A DNA stretch of 39,598 bases from a bacterium (GTDB lineage: Bacteria > Bacillota > Clostridia > Lachnospirales > Lachnospiraceae): contig SFRL01000029.1 in the NCBI GenBank assembly GCA_004562765.1, positions 1 through 39,598 of the forward strand, read 5' to 3'. The number at the start of each line of letters is the position of its first letter. The stretch's first letter is position 1. Of this stretch, positions 1 to 8,839 are shown piece after piece. The position numbers were made by a program, and so were the translations under genes. A model generated the notes under the pieces. The model did no database searches. It saw only the letters and a program-made list of their open reading frames with translations, and was not told the DNA's origin.

Positions 1-320
1 CGCTGTTGTTCCATCCGTTCCTTAAATGTCAGCTGCGCAGGTTGTTGTGCCTGTATGGGAGCACCGGCAGCAGTTCTCTCTGCGACCGCCTCCGGAAATG
101 CCTGACCGACCTGGGCTAAGAGGCTCTCATTGATCTCCTTTGCCTGGCGAAGCAGGAGATCCTGTTGGAGATCGCGGCGTTGTTCGATCGTTTGACCCTC
201 TGCCAGATCCCACTTTTGCAGTTCCGTGAGATGGGCGCGCATGATCTGCTGCTTAGGTACTTCCTGCATATGCTGCTCTTGCAGTTCTTTGGTCTTTTGA
301 AGCATCATTGTATCATCCAT
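1..320 (-). CDS. Partial unrecognised protein, N-terminal 106 residues
   Basis: The minus strand is open from an ATG at 318-320 to the window edge, so only the N-terminal part is present. An AGGAGA ribosome site lies just upstream, at about 329-334. The product begins MDDTMMLQKTKELQEQ and is rich in Gln, Glu, Leu and Lys, with a likely helical or coiled-coil character. It has no signal peptide and no motif I can name. A second stretch ending near FKERMEQQ continues off the window. It lies 19 bases downstream of the GNAT gene on the same strand and may be co-transcribed with it. The reading frame and ribosome site are clear; the function is unknown. Confidence 0.7.
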   Translation of the reverse strand, partial: MDDTMMLQKTKELQEQHMQEVPKQQIMRAHLTELQKWDLAEGQTIEQRRDLQQDLLLRQAKEINESLLAQVGQAFPEAVAERTAAGAPIQAQQPAQLTFKERMEQQ

Positions 321-339
321 ATGTTAAGTCTCCTGATTT

Positions 340-1212
340 TTATTGAAATGTACGTCGATAAGTATGAGATATTTTTCTTGCATTTGGCACCAGTCCCCGA
401 ACCAATCGAAGAGAGTCGTCATTGATCACCTGAAGGGCGAGGCGCGTTGTGGGTGGATAGAGTTCCTGTGCACGTGTGATCACGGTCTTTAACAGCGAGT
501 AAAGTACCACCGGGTTGGCTTCCTCCGACCAGAGTGCACAGAGTGTTAATTCACCGCAACAAGAATGATCGACAGCTGCGAAGGCGTTTACGTCCCCATC
601 CTTGATGAAAGCATGACTTAATTCCGGTTCCACATCGGCACCCAGGAGCGTTTGCTTAGGAAGCGGTATTTCAAGAGCGATTCCCCGTTTTTGCGCTGCC
701 CGAAGGTCATCTTCGGAGACCTGTGAAAAAGCTCTGATCCGAAGGGATCTGCTGGCCGGCTTGCGTAGCATCGGAGATTCGTTTAATTCTTCTAAGGTAA
801 AGGTATAGATGTTTCTGCCCCGGTCGTTTTCCGGCAGAAAGCCCAGCGCATCCAAAAACGGAAGCAGGGATTCATTATCCGGATGTGCGGTGGTAAAGGA
901 GAATGTGATTGCCCGAATGGTACTGTTTTCTGAGAGAAAAGCCTCCAAACGTCGGAGCAGCAGACGACCGCCCCCGTGTCTTCGATAATCCGGTGCTACA
1001 TATAAGGAAGTGATCTGAAAGCATCCGTCCGATACATAGCCTGCCAATGCACCACAGGCAACACCTTCTTGTGCGATGCCCAGTGCAGTGACCGGTTCTC
1101 CGCGCTCGATCATTTGAGCGGCTTCCGGTAAAAGAAGTGGAGAAAAAAGGGATAACCGTGATCTTCCGATGTATCCCAGTTGTAGGTTGTGAGCTTGCTG
1201 TATGTGTTCCAT
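340..1212 (-). CDS. GNAT-family N-acetyltransferase
   Basis: This 290-residue protein has a GNAT acetyl-CoA-binding core. Residues 67-90 contain a beta strand ITSLYVAPDYR followed by the pyrophosphate-binding loop RRHGGGRLL, which matches the family pattern (R/Q)xxGxG/A. The next helix and the strand around residues 95-105 fit motif B. Residues 150-290 form a second domain of similar size that lacks a clear acetyl-CoA loop, so the protein may be a tandem GNAT with one active half. The start is the ATG at 1210-1212, with AAAGGAGGT about eight bases upstream. The substrate cannot be inferred from the sequence. It precedes the partial gene at the window edge on the same strand. Confidence 0.8.
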   Translation of the reverse strand: MEHIQQAHNLQLGYIGRSRLSLFSPLLLPEAAQMIERGEPVTALGIAQEGVACGALAGYVSDGCFQITSLYVAPDYRRHGGGRLLLRRLEAFLSENSTIRAITFSFTTAHPDNESLLPFLDALGFLPENDRGRNIYTFTLEELNESPMLRKPASRSLRIRAFSQVSEDDLRAAQKRGIALEIPLPKQTLLGADVEPELSHAFIKDGDVNAFAAVDHSCCGELTLCALWSEEANPVVLYSLLKTVITRAQELYPPTTRLALQVINDDSLRLVRGLVPNARKISHTYRRTFQ

Positions 1213-1351
1213 GGCTGTGACCTCCTTTGTTTGATCTATTATCTCATATTCAGCAAATCATTTCCAGTGGGTCAGGCCGGGTGGCACTGTCGATTGAGTA
1301 CATATTTGGTACGATTCAGACCATGCGTGCCCGCCCAGTGACGGGAGCGTT

Positions 1352-1357
1352 TATAAT
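1352..1357 (+). promoter_or_regulatory. Probable -10 box of the secreted-protein cassette
   Basis: A perfect TATAAT lies 55 bases upstream of the Big_2 gene starting at 1412. No good -35 hexamer sits 16-18 bases upstream, so this is either a weak or activator-dependent promoter, or an extended one. The rest of the 1213-1411 gap holds a short GC hairpin (CCCG...CGGG near 1330-1345) and no gene. Confidence 0.45.
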
Positions 1358-1411
1358 AGAATTACTTTAAAAGTTCATACAAACAAAGAACGAAGAAAAG
1401 GAGTATGTATT

Positions 1412-2035
1412 ATGGAAAACAGAAAAACAAGCTTTATGAAACGCGCAGCAATGTTCGTTATGGCACTGGCAGTTGTACTGACGACCGTGATGATCCCGGT
1501 ACCGGCAAAGGCAGAGGAGACAGGTGCGTTTGTAGTGACATCGTACACGATGGCAAAAGGTGAGAAATGGACGCTCAATGTTTACAATGCAGCGGACAAC
1601 GCAAAGATTTCTTACAAGTCCAGCAAGACTTCCGTGGCAACAGTGAGCAAGAAGGGTGTTGTAACTGCAAAGAAGGCAGGTAATGCAGTGATTACTGTCA
1701 CCATCAAGGAAGGCAAAAACACCTATCAGGGAAAGACAAAGATCAAGGTAAAGTCAAAGGTTACAACTGCTGATAAGATCAAGCGTGTAAATACAGAGTT
1801 GAATCTTCTTTATGTATGTGCTGCCGGACTTGCAGAGATGAACGGATGGCTTGCGAATGAAGAAGCGCTGACCTATCTGGCAACATGTGCGGATCTTGTT
1901 GATGAAGCAAATAAAATGGCAAAAAAACCGAGTGCTTACTCTGACGCTGATATCGCAGATATGCTTGAGGCAATTTCAGTCATGGCAGAGCAGATGGAAG
2001 CATTTTTACCTGTATTTGCACAGCCTTGTGCGTAA
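1412..2035 (+). CDS. Secreted Big_2 (bacterial Ig-like) domain protein
   Basis: The 207-residue product has a signal peptide with a basic N-terminus, a hydrophobic core at about 11-29 and a likely cleavage after AKA (residue 34). Residues 42-114 form one Big_2 domain, recognisable by the SSKTSVATVSKKGVVTAKKAG run that is typical of the family. Residues 118-207 are predicted mostly helical, contain two Cys, and match nothing I recognise. It should be exported and act at the cell surface or outside; no sortase or SLH anchor is present. The ATG at 1412 follows AAAAGGAG. It is the first gene of the secreted cassette and has its own terminator at 2064-2094. Confidence 0.85.
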   Translation: MENRKTSFMKRAAMFVMALAVVLTTVMIPVPAKAEETGAFVVTSYTMAKGEKWTLNVYNAADNAKISYKSSKTSVATVSKKGVVTAKKAGNAVITVTIKEGKNTYQGKTKIKVKSKVTTADKIKRVNTELNLLYVCAAGLAEMNGWLANEEALTYLATCADLVDEANKMAKKPSAYSDADIADMLEAISVMAEQMEAFLPVFAQPCA

Positions 2036-2063
2036 TTAATGTAAAATAGTTGATAGTGCTGCG

Positions 2064-2098
2064 AAAAGAGAAGCCTTTTTTTGGCTTCTCTTTTTGGA
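2064..2098 (+). terminator. Rho-independent terminator after the first Big_2 gene
   Basis: AAAGAGAAGCC and GGCTTCTCTTT form a perfect 11-base-pair stem around a seven-T loop, and the descending arm runs into a T tract. Confidence 0.85.
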
Positions 2099-2144
2099 AC
2101 ATAGAAAAGTGTGAAGCATTTCACGGGAAAGGAGCGATAGTTTT

Positions 2145-2216
2145 ATGAAAAACAGGAAGAAAAAGGGACGCATGCTGACTTCGCTGCTGATACAGTGTCG
2201 TCAGCTCCGGCGCTAA
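2145..2216 (+). pseudogene. Decapitated Big_2 paralogue (signal-peptide remnant)
   Basis: An ATG with a GGAAAGGAGC ribosome site opens a 23-codon frame beginning MKNRKKKGRMLTSLL. This is nearly the same as the first 15 residues of the gene at 3687 (MKNRKKKGRMLASLL). After about 15 codons the similarity stops, and the frame runs into sequence that is an inverted copy of a distant part of that paralogue, where it ends at TAA 2214-2216. The hydrophobic core of the signal peptide is lost, so no exported product is expected. I read it as the 5' stump of a third closely related gene broken by rearrangement. Confidence 0.75.
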
Positions 2217-2250
2217 GAACTTCACATCCGGCTGCGGTCCCATGCCATCC
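2194..2250 (-). repeat. 57-base exact inverted copy of 4061-4117
   Basis: Positions 2194-2250 are the exact reverse complement of 4061-4117, inside the Big_2 gene at 3687 (codons about 125-144, the linker before its C-terminal domain). I aligned the two segments base by base and found 57 matches in 57. Identity is lost immediately at 2251, and becomes patchy upstream of 2194 (one mismatch, two matches, then divergence). The copy sits directly between the signal-peptide stump and the transposase fragment. Confidence 0.92.
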
Positions 2251-2614
2251 CCATGGAGAGTTTGACACGCAGAGGAATGAAGGCTTTTTCAAATCCGATG
2301 TCGCCAAGAAGGGCTTTATAGATCTCAATGGTATCAAACGCTGCATCTCCAAGAAAAGTTTTTGGATTGATCAGCGGATGCTTCTGGAAGAAATCGATCA
2401 AAACTGGCAGGAGCGCTTTGGAGTCAGCAAGCGATTTGTCTTCATCCGGGGAATCGGATTTTTTCTCGATCACGATATCAGGGTGTGCATTTAAAAAGTC
2501 CTTGTTGTAAAAAGTGATGTTTCTCGCTAACTCTATTTTACCATAAACCTTGAGGAGATATTTTATTTTAGCAACAAAAAATGCCGTATTTATGCGGCTT
2601 TTGGCGTTTCGCAA
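2251..2614 (-). pseudogene. Transposase internal fragment (DDE type)
   Basis: The minus strand encodes a fragment with RNITFYNKDFL, KKSDSPDEDKSLADSKALLP and FLGDAAFDTIEIYKALL, a pattern I associate with IS1182/IS4-like DDE transposases of Lachnospiraceae; GDAAFD probably contains one catalytic Asp. Clear similarity starts near 2550 and runs to about 2255, after which the open frame passes into the inverted Big_2 copy. Both ends of the transposase are absent and there is no ATG start, so it is inactive. A perfect 7-base-pair hairpin (GGCGTTT / AAACGCC, 2603-2619) just outside could be a remnant of an element end. The family name is from memory and less sure than the transposase call. Confidence 0.72.
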
Positions 2615-2653
2615 ACGCCTATTTAGAAATAAGAGGAAAAGGAGACTTATGCT

Positions 2654-3667
2654 ATGAAAAAAAGTATGAAAAAAATGATCGCAGGTGTCTTGACACTTGC
2701 AATTGTGATGACCATGTGTTTGACAGTGACGCCGCTCATGGCTTCCGCAGCTTCATGGAAGGTTGCCTACAAAACCAATGGTGTCGTAACTGTTCCTTCC
2801 GGACAGACGTTCGATACAACCATCGAAACCAAAACCTATGGCAAGATCGCATGGCAAACGACATTGCTTAATACAACGGTCGGATATACGGTTACGATCT
2901 ACGATATGGACAGAAATAAGCTTGGCACCATTCAGGTTTCTGCAGATGATTCCGAATGGAAGTCTGAGCAGCAGATGGCCGGCATGGTCTATTATCATAT
3001 CGATCAGGTTTCAGGCATTGAGGCCGGAACATGCCTGATCTCTGTAAAATTTGATAGCGATAGCGATATACAGGCGATGTTCAGTGCACAGACATGTGCT
3101 ACTTCAACCAGTACGGCGAATGCACCTACCCTTAAGAACACAGAGGAGACCGTCACCGCAGGCTTCCAGACAAATCTAAGCGTAAAGGGTGATACGATAA
3201 AGAACTGTACCAGCAGCGACAAGAGTATTGCCACTGTTACATCAAAGGGTGTTGTCACCGGAAAGAAGAAAGGTACTGCCACCATCACCGTCAAGACTGC
3301 AAAGGGCTATGATCTCACATGCAAGGTCAATGTAAAGGCAAATACATACTCCGTTAAAAAGGCCACCGCGTCAGATGTAAGGGCCTACAGCTACAAAATC
3401 ATACCTTACAGTGCAAAGTATGATTCCAAGGGCAACCTTGTGGTCAAAGCAATGGCGATCAATAACATGCCTACAAAAGTGAAGACAAAGGTCTGGGTGA
3501 ATTCATTTAACGATTCTTCCAATAATGAAAGCAAGAAGATCACTGTGACACTTCCTGCAAATAGTGCAAAATCTGTCACCCTTAAGTATCCGAAGTCCTG
3601 TCTGCTGGATAAGAAAATAAATCTGCCGGTAAACGGAATCAAGATCTTTGAACTTCCGCAGTATTAG
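2654..3667 (+). CDS. Secreted protein with central Big_2 domain
   Basis: The 337-residue product has a signal peptide (basic start, hydrophobic 9-28, likely cleavage after SAA at 33). Residues 35-150 form a beta-rich N-terminal domain with a GKIAWQTTLL segment, resembling the carbohydrate- or protein-binding sandwiches of secreted clostridial proteins, though I cannot name the family. Residues 157-228 are a Big_2 domain (SSDKSIATVTSKGVVTGKKKGTATITV). Residues 230-337 form another beta-rich domain. The ATG at 2654 follows AAAAGGAGA. The next gene begins 19 bases after the stop, so co-transcription with 3687 and 4687 is likely. No cell-wall anchor is visible. Confidence 0.83.
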   Translation: MKKSMKKMIAGVLTLAIVMTMCLTVTPLMASAASWKVAYKTNGVVTVPSGQTFDTTIETKTYGKIAWQTTLLNTTVGYTVTIYDMDRNKLGTIQVSADDSEWKSEQQMAGMVYYHIDQVSGIEAGTCLISVKFDSDSDIQAMFSAQTCATSTSTANAPTLKNTEETVTAGFQTNLSVKGDTIKNCTSSDKSIATVTSKGVVTGKKKGTATITVKTAKGYDLTCKVNVKANTYSVKKATASDVRAYSYKIIPYSAKYDSKGNLVVKAMAINNMPTKVKTKVWVNSFNDSSNNESKKITVTLPANSAKSVTLKYPKSCLLDKKINLPVNGIKIFELPQY

Positions 3668-3686
3668 AAAAAGGAGCTGAAAGCTT

Positions 3687-4670
3687 ATGAAAAACAGAAA
3701 GAAAAAGGGACGCATGCTGGCCTCACTGTTGCTTGCCCTGGCACTTTGCCTGACGGCAGTGCCAACGCAGATCGTACAGGCAGCCACGCCGGTGCGGGTG
3801 AATCCCCAGAAGCTGACCCTCAATGAAGGGTATAAATCGAGGATCATGATCACAGGAACCAAAAGCAAGGTCACCTATTCCAGCAGCGACAAGAAGGTGG
3901 CAACGGTAGATTCCAAGGGATGGATCACCGGTGTCGGCGGCGGTGACTGTGTCATTACCGCGAAATACGGCAGCAAAAAGAAAACCTGCGATGTGACCGT
4001 CATCGCCAAACAGACCACGAATACGGGAGGAAGTACGACGATCAACGCACCGGCGCCACAGGATGGCATGGGACCGCAGCCGGATGTGAAGTTCTTAGCG
4101 CCGGAGCTGACGACACTCTACATCAAGGAAATCGTTGTGAAGAATGCGTATGTCGTACCGGATAAGAACATGATCGTTGTACATCTCGAGAATCCAAATC
4201 CGGGATTCGCCAGCACCACGCTGACCGTAAATTATACGGATCTGGACGGCAAGCCGCAGACGATGCAGTGCCATGTGATGCTGATCGGCGGCGGAGCCGA
4301 GCTGTTTTATGAGGTCGCAGTCCTTGCAAAGAAGGGAACTACGGTGACTGCGACCGCATCGGATACATTGATCCTGAAAAATAATTTTGCCATGGAGCGT
4401 CACCAGATCAGATACACCCCGCTTCCCAGCAAGGATCCTGGTCTTATGTATTGGGAATTGAGAAATGAGAGTACCGTGGATCTGGATTATGTGCAGTTTG
4501 CTACGCTGTATTTTACCGAGAAAGATAAGCAGTTCATTAGTTACGACAGTTATGGTATTACGGATTTCAAGGCCGGGACGAAACAGGTCATCACATTGCG
4601 CAGACCGGTAGATACAGACTTTGGTTATCATGCGAACGTCAACTATGCTTACGTCGGTTTGCCGGATTAG
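3687..4670 (+). CDS. Secreted Big_2 protein with FxLYD-like C-terminus
   Basis: The 327-residue product has a signal peptide starting MKNRKKKGRML, with a hydrophobic core at 11-25 and likely cleavage after VQA near 32. Residues 38-107 are a Big_2 domain (SSSDKKVATVDSKGWITGVGGGDCVI). Residues 108-135 are a Thr/Gly/Pro/Gln linker. Residues 136-327 hold two beta-rich repeats resembling FxLYD-type domains (for example VHLENPNPGFASTTLTVNYTD). Codons 125-144 are the source or sister of the inverted copy at 2194-2250, and the first 15 codons are nearly repeated at 2145. The ribosome site is AAAAAGGAGC and the next gene starts 16 bases after the stop. Confidence 0.83.
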   Translation: MKNRKKKGRMLASLLLALALCLTAVPTQIVQAATPVRVNPQKLTLNEGYKSRIMITGTKSKVTYSSSDKKVATVDSKGWITGVGGGDCVITAKYGSKKKTCDVTVIAKQTTNTGGSTTINAPAPQDGMGPQPDVKFLAPELTTLYIKEIVVKNAYVVPDKNMIVVHLENPNPGFASTTLTVNYTDLDGKPQTMQCHVMLIGGGAELFYEVAVLAKKGTTVTATASDTLILKNNFAMERHQIRYTPLPSKDPGLMYWELRNESTVDLDYVQFATLYFTEKDKQFISYDSYGITDFKAGTKQVITLRRPVDTDFGYHANVNYAYVGLPD

Positions 4671-4686
4671 GAAAGGGGGAAGAACC

Positions 4687-5697
4687 ATGCATACACGAAA
4701 AAGAATGACGAAACGACTGATCGCAGTCCTTTTGACCTTTGTGGTAGCCCTTTCACTGATGCAGACCGTGCCGGTGCAGGCAGCACCCAAGATGACAAAG
4801 CATGCAGCGAAGTCGGTTACCATGTTAAAGGGAGAGAAGATCCGGCATTTTCCTGCCCTGATGAATATGATCAGCGCAAAGTCTTCCAAGCCTTCGGTGG
4901 TGTCAGTCAAAAAGGCAAAGAACTATGTGGTGTTGACTGCGAAGAAAACAGGTACCGCCACCATCACCATCGTAGATGAGGACTATCCGAAAACAGAGCG
5001 TAACACCTATACCTACAAGGTAAAGGTGGTACAGCCTAAGGTAGAGTTCAAATATGTGGGAACGACGAGTAATAACCAGATGGTCGTCAGTGTGACCAAC
5101 AAGACGGGATACAGCTTTGATCTTTCTTTGGAATGCACATCGCGGGATGCAAAGGGAAACGAGCTTTTTAAAGGACCTGCCGTGGTGTTTGATGTGGTGG
5201 ACGGAAGTACCGCTTATATCACGATGATCGGCAAGAACGGTGTTGCACCGGACTTTAAAAAGAGCACGATCAAGGTGAAGAAATACAGTTATAAGCCGGA
5301 GCTGAAATACACCAATGTGACATCCAAGATTACGATGACAGATGAGCTGGATCTCAGTCAGGTGAAATATATAGAGGCTACAAACGCATACTTGGAGTCA
5401 CATTATGAGGGAAATACGATCTTGAAACTGCAGTTTGAGAATCCTACCTTCGATCAGGTGGATGGTAAGGCAGACATCCTCTGGTATGACGAGGAAGGAA
5501 AGCTGCTGGGCGTGGATACCCAGTCTGTAAGGATGGCTGCAGGGGAGACCTGGACAAAGGAAATCTGGTACAACAACAGCAAATACATTGGTAGTACGAC
5601 TTCCGTAAAAAATCACAATTATTATGTGATCGTCCCGCGCTTTGTGAAGGAGAAGGAATATGCACCTGAGTTATCGATCTCTTTGAGCGGGGATTGA
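4687..5697 (+). CDS. Secreted Big_2 protein with FxLYD-like repeats
   Basis: This 336-residue product starts at the ATG 4687 behind GGAAAGGGGGAAG. An upstream in-frame extension to 4621 is rejected because it would overlap the preceding gene and precede the signal peptide. Residues 1-33 are a signal peptide ending VQAAP. Residues 38-117 are a Big_2-like domain (SSKPSVVSVKKAKNY, KKTGTATITI). Two FxLYD-like beta domains follow at about 118-200 and 240-325; the second contains LKLQFENPTFDQVDGKADIL and the DEEGKLL turn. The domain order is the same as in the gene at 3687, so the two are divergent paralogues. It is part of the same secreted cassette; the ligand is unknown. Confidence 0.82.
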   Translation: MHTRKRMTKRLIAVLLTFVVALSLMQTVPVQAAPKMTKHAAKSVTMLKGEKIRHFPALMNMISAKSSKPSVVSVKKAKNYVVLTAKKTGTATITIVDEDYPKTERNTYTYKVKVVQPKVEFKYVGTTSNNQMVVSVTNKTGYSFDLSLECTSRDAKGNELFKGPAVVFDVVDGSTAYITMIGKNGVAPDFKKSTIKVKKYSYKPELKYTNVTSKITMTDELDLSQVKYIEATNAYLESHYEGNTILKLQFENPTFDQVDGKADILWYDEEGKLLGVDTQSVRMAAGETWTKEIWYNNSKYIGSTTSVKNHNYYVIVPRFVKEKEYAPELSISLSGD

Positions 5698-5757
5698 TAG
5701 GATGATAGATTTCAGAAATGCTGAGGTATTTCGGAATAAGAAAAGGAGACGAGAAAG

Positions 5758-7296
5758 ATGAATAAAAAGCGATTTTTTAGTATTTTGCTGTGTCTGTGTC
5801 TGCTGTGTACCATGCTTCCGGTCACAAAGGCAAACGCAGCCACAAGTAACTCTGCCATAGCCATCTCCAGTGCAGAAGATCTGTTAAAGATGCGTGACGA
5901 CCCGTCGGGCAGTTACTACCTCACCAAAGATATCACGGTGTCTGAGAATATGCAGGTATTTAATGATCTTACGTACGGCGGAACTGCATTTACCGGTACC
6001 TTCGACGGTAAGGGGCACAAGATCAAGGGTTATACGGCAAGTGTGAATGCTTCGGAGTTTACATATGTTTCGCTCTTTGGAAAAATCAAGGATGCCACCT
6101 TTAAGAATCTGACGCTGTCTGATGTAAATATCAATGTCAAAAGTGATTATGGTGCCCAGGTAGCTGCCCTTGCCAACGGTAAAGCCACCTGCAGCAAGGT
6201 CACTGTCACCGGAAAGATCAATGTGAGCGGTAATGAAACTACCTCATATGATGCAATGGAGTATGATATTAACGGTCTGTGTGAGATCGGTACCTTCACA
6301 GACTGTACCAACAAAGCTAGCATCACTGCAAACTGTCGCACGAGTCATTTTGCCGGAATCTCTGTGTCCGGTATTTCCGGCTTTGGAACCTTTAAAAACT
6401 GCAAGAATAGCGGAACCATTTCCCTGACAGGATTTGCATCGTCAGGAGAACCTTTCAGCGTAGCCGGAATTTCCGTGTCAGGAACGCATACCGGCTGCAG
6501 TAACGCAGGCACGATCAAAGTAAAAGGCATGGCAGGAAACGCGGATTATCCGATCTATGCAGCCGGAGTGTCCGCTCAGCCGATGAAGATCAGCAAATGT
6601 TCCAATTCCGGAAAGGTTGCGGTAGAAAATCTGACAGATAATGATGTCTATGCTGGCGGTGTGGCGGCTTATTATGGTGTGGAAAGTGGATATGTCTGTA
6701 CCAAGTGTTTTAATACCGGAGCGGTATCCATTAAGCAGATGGGAGGCAAGTTCTTCTGTGGTGGAGTGTTCGGAGACCTGGGTGGTGACGGTAGAGAACT
6801 CTACAACACCGGAAAGGTGACCGTTACGGCCTCCAAAGCTAAGGATCAGAATAAGGATACGGGCATGGTTGGAGGTGTCGCAGGCTATGTAAATAATTTG
6901 TCAGAATGTTACAATACAGGAACGATCTCTACTAACACGAAGGGTAAGGTTGGTGGCGTTGCCGGACTTAGTGAAAGTATGGATAGATGGACGGTTACCC
7001 ACTGTTACAACACCGGAAAGGTGAGCGGCAAGAAGGGCTCCATTTTTGTGGGCGGCATACTTGGCAGCTATGATAACCCTATGGCATCACAATACGGCAG
7101 CTATTTTGTTCGTGATAATTACAGCACCACCTCATCCCTTTACGGCAGGGCCCAGACCTCATGGGAGCCTTTCTGGGCGCGCGGAACAAAGGTCAGCTCC
7201 ATCACTACAGGCAACTGTCCGAAGCTTTCCAGCAAATACTGGACCTATTCCAGCAAGCATAAACGCCTGATCTTAAAGAATTGCAAAGAGAAGTAG
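5758..7296 (+). CDS. Secreted GLUG-like repeat (beta-helix) protein
   Basis: The 512-residue product has a signal peptide (MNKKRFFSILLCLCLLC, cleavage near ANA at 27). Residues 35-110 contain the segment YYLTKDITV followed by FTGTFDGKGHKIKG, a common entry strand of GLUG/IgA-peptidase-like surface proteins. From about 130 to 460 there are repeated turns of the type CxNTGxVxxxxxGxxxxGGVxG, for example CYNTGTIS and KVGGVAGL, which fit the stacked rungs of a right-handed beta-helix. No wall anchor or catalytic site is visible. Families with this fold often bind or present at the surface; that role is inference. The ATG at 5758 follows AAAAGGAGAC. Confidence 0.78.
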   Translation: MNKKRFFSILLCLCLLCTMLPVTKANAATSNSAIAISSAEDLLKMRDDPSGSYYLTKDITVSENMQVFNDLTYGGTAFTGTFDGKGHKIKGYTASVNASEFTYVSLFGKIKDATFKNLTLSDVNINVKSDYGAQVAALANGKATCSKVTVTGKINVSGNETTSYDAMEYDINGLCEIGTFTDCTNKASITANCRTSHFAGISVSGISGFGTFKNCKNSGTISLTGFASSGEPFSVAGISVSGTHTGCSNAGTIKVKGMAGNADYPIYAAGVSAQPMKISKCSNSGKVAVENLTDNDVYAGGVAAYYGVESGYVCTKCFNTGAVSIKQMGGKFFCGGVFGDLGGDGRELYNTGKVTVTASKAKDQNKDTGMVGGVAGYVNNLSECYNTGTISTNTKGKVGGVAGLSESMDRWTVTHCYNTGKVSGKKGSIFVGGILGSYDNPMASQYGSYFVRDNYSTTSSLYGRAQTSWEPFWARGTKVSSITTGNCPKLSSKYWTYSSKHKRLILKNCKEK

Positions 7297-7318
7297 TAAC
7301 TGATTCAGGAGGTTGGCA

Positions 7319-8797
7319 ATGAAAAAAAGAAATTTCTTGAAGCGCCTTTGCTGTCTGATGATGGCTGGGATGCTGACCGTGCTTTCGGGAGCCGGGTTTA
7401 CACAGGCAGCGACCATGAGCACGGTGGAGGTCACGGATTTTAAGCCGGTGTGTGAGTCGCTCATGAAGTTTGTGTCCTACGCCGTATTGCCGTCAGACGC
7501 GCAGCCCTTTGACGGGAAGTACTCTTACAAAGAGTGCATCCCAAAGGGTGCGACCGTCTATATTCAGGAACTGTATACGACTTGTACGGGACAGTACAAT
7601 ATCGTGAATTACGAAGGAAAAGCCTATTATTTGAACAAGTCCGCCATTCCTCTTGACCAGGTGAAAAAGAGAACGCTTCTGAAGCGGAAGACCAAAGCGG
7701 ATGTGGTGAAAAAGAAAGGCTTGGTCGGCGATGTGTTACAGGGCGATGATTATGGATACATCTATGCACGCCCGGATGACAGTAAGCCGGCAAACTGTTA
7801 CGCATGCGCGCCCGCCGGAACGGTTGTGGAGATCGTGAATGCGAACTACAATAAAAACTGGATGAAGATCCTGATCGCCAAATCTTACGTCGCCTATATC
7901 AAAAAGAGTGATGTCATCACAGGAGATGCCTATCTGGCAGGTGCGGCAACGAAATATCAGCCCTACATCAAACTGGCAAAAAAAGCAAAGCTGACTTACA
8001 GCGGCATTTTGAAGGATTACAACAAGACACTGACGAAAAAGGAGCTTTGCAGACTGGCAGTGCTCTGGTATCAGGCGATGGGAAACAAGCTGCCAAAGCA
8101 AAAGACCACATCACCCTTTACGGATACAAAGGACAAATATGTGATCATGGCGCATCAGCTGGGTATCATAAAGAGTACTTCTAACAAGAAGTTTTCCCCG
8201 GATGAACCACTGACGGAGGGCACCTACAATGAGATCGTGAGCCAGCTGATGAAAGTGACAGATGCATCTGCGGATGCCAGTGCGGTAGCAAAGAAGAACA
8301 GCGGCTGGACAGGAAGCAAAGTGCCAAGAGATGAAGCGATCGCCAGACTCTACAAGGCATTGGTGCCGAGCTTTCAGACGAAAAATCTGGTGAGTGACAG
8401 TCAGGTAGGTTATATGATCGTGCCATATGATAACCAGAATGTGTGTCTGGATGTCTGGGAGGAAAGCAAAAAAGAAGGTGCCACCATCGGCCTTTGGGAT
8501 TGTAAGGGCAGCAACAATCAGAGATTTATGATCGATTACGATGGTGGAAACTATTCCTTGAAAAATGTCAATTCCCTGTATACCCTCAGCTTTTCAGGCA
8601 ATAAAGTCTGTCAGCGCCTGCAGGGATACAAAAGCCAGATCATTACCTTAGAATACAATAAGGATGGAACGGTATGCATCCGAAACGGATACGGCCAGTA
8701 TCTGGACATCGAGGGTGGAACTCCGGTCTCCGGTGGTACGCTGACCTTCAAGGAGAAATCAGGAAGCAGCTCGCAGAAGTTTGTATTTAAATTCTAA
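7319..8797 (+). CDS. Secreted protein with SH3-like, SLH and ricin-lectin domains
   Basis: The 492-residue product starts at the ATG 7319, six bases after AGGAGG; the in-frame TTG at 7313 is too close to that site. Its signal peptide is MKKRNFLKRLCCLMMAG with cleavage near TQA. Residues 60-200 hold two SH3-like segments (for example GTVVEIVNANYNKNWMKI). Residues 215-350 resemble SLH repeats (PFTDTKDKYVIMAHQLGII, KFSPDEPLT), which bind secondary cell-wall polymers. The C-terminal 125 residues form a ricin-type beta-trefoil with CLDV, LWDCKGSNNQRF and LDIEGG, a sugar-binding fold. The protein is therefore likely held on the wall with a lectin exposed. Its signal peptide is paralogous to that of the next gene. 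Confidence 0.8.
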   Translation: MKKRNFLKRLCCLMMAGMLTVLSGAGFTQAATMSTVEVTDFKPVCESLMKFVSYAVLPSDAQPFDGKYSYKECIPKGATVYIQELYTTCTGQYNIVNYEGKAYYLNKSAIPLDQVKKRTLLKRKTKADVVKKKGLVGDVLQGDDYGYIYARPDDSKPANCYACAPAGTVVEIVNANYNKNWMKILIAKSYVAYIKKSDVITGDAYLAGAATKYQPYIKLAKKAKLTYSGILKDYNKTLTKKELCRLAVLWYQAMGNKLPKQKTTSPFTDTKDKYVIMAHQLGIIKSTSNKKFSPDEPLTEGTYNEIVSQLMKVTDASADASAVAKKNSGWTGSKVPRDEAIARLYKALVPSFQTKNLVSDSQVGYMIVPYDNQNVCLDVWEESKKEGATIGLWDCKGSNNQRFMIDYDGGNYSLKNVNSLYTLSFSGNKVCQRLQGYKSQIITLEYNKDGTVCIRNGYGQYLDIEGGTPVSGGTLTFKEKSGSSSQKFVFKF

Positions 8798-8839
8798 CAA
8801 TCGGGCTCCGGAGCAAAATATGAAATCAGGAGGATTGCT

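Noticed and set aside
2222..2250. C-terminal end of the transposase fragment
   Set aside because: These last codons on the minus strand are the inverted Big_2 copy read in another frame, so they are not transposase sequence.
4621..4686. N-terminal extension of the Big_2 gene at 4687
   Set aside because: It overlaps the previous gene and lies before the signal peptide; the ribosome site GGAAAGGGGGAAG points to ATG 4687.
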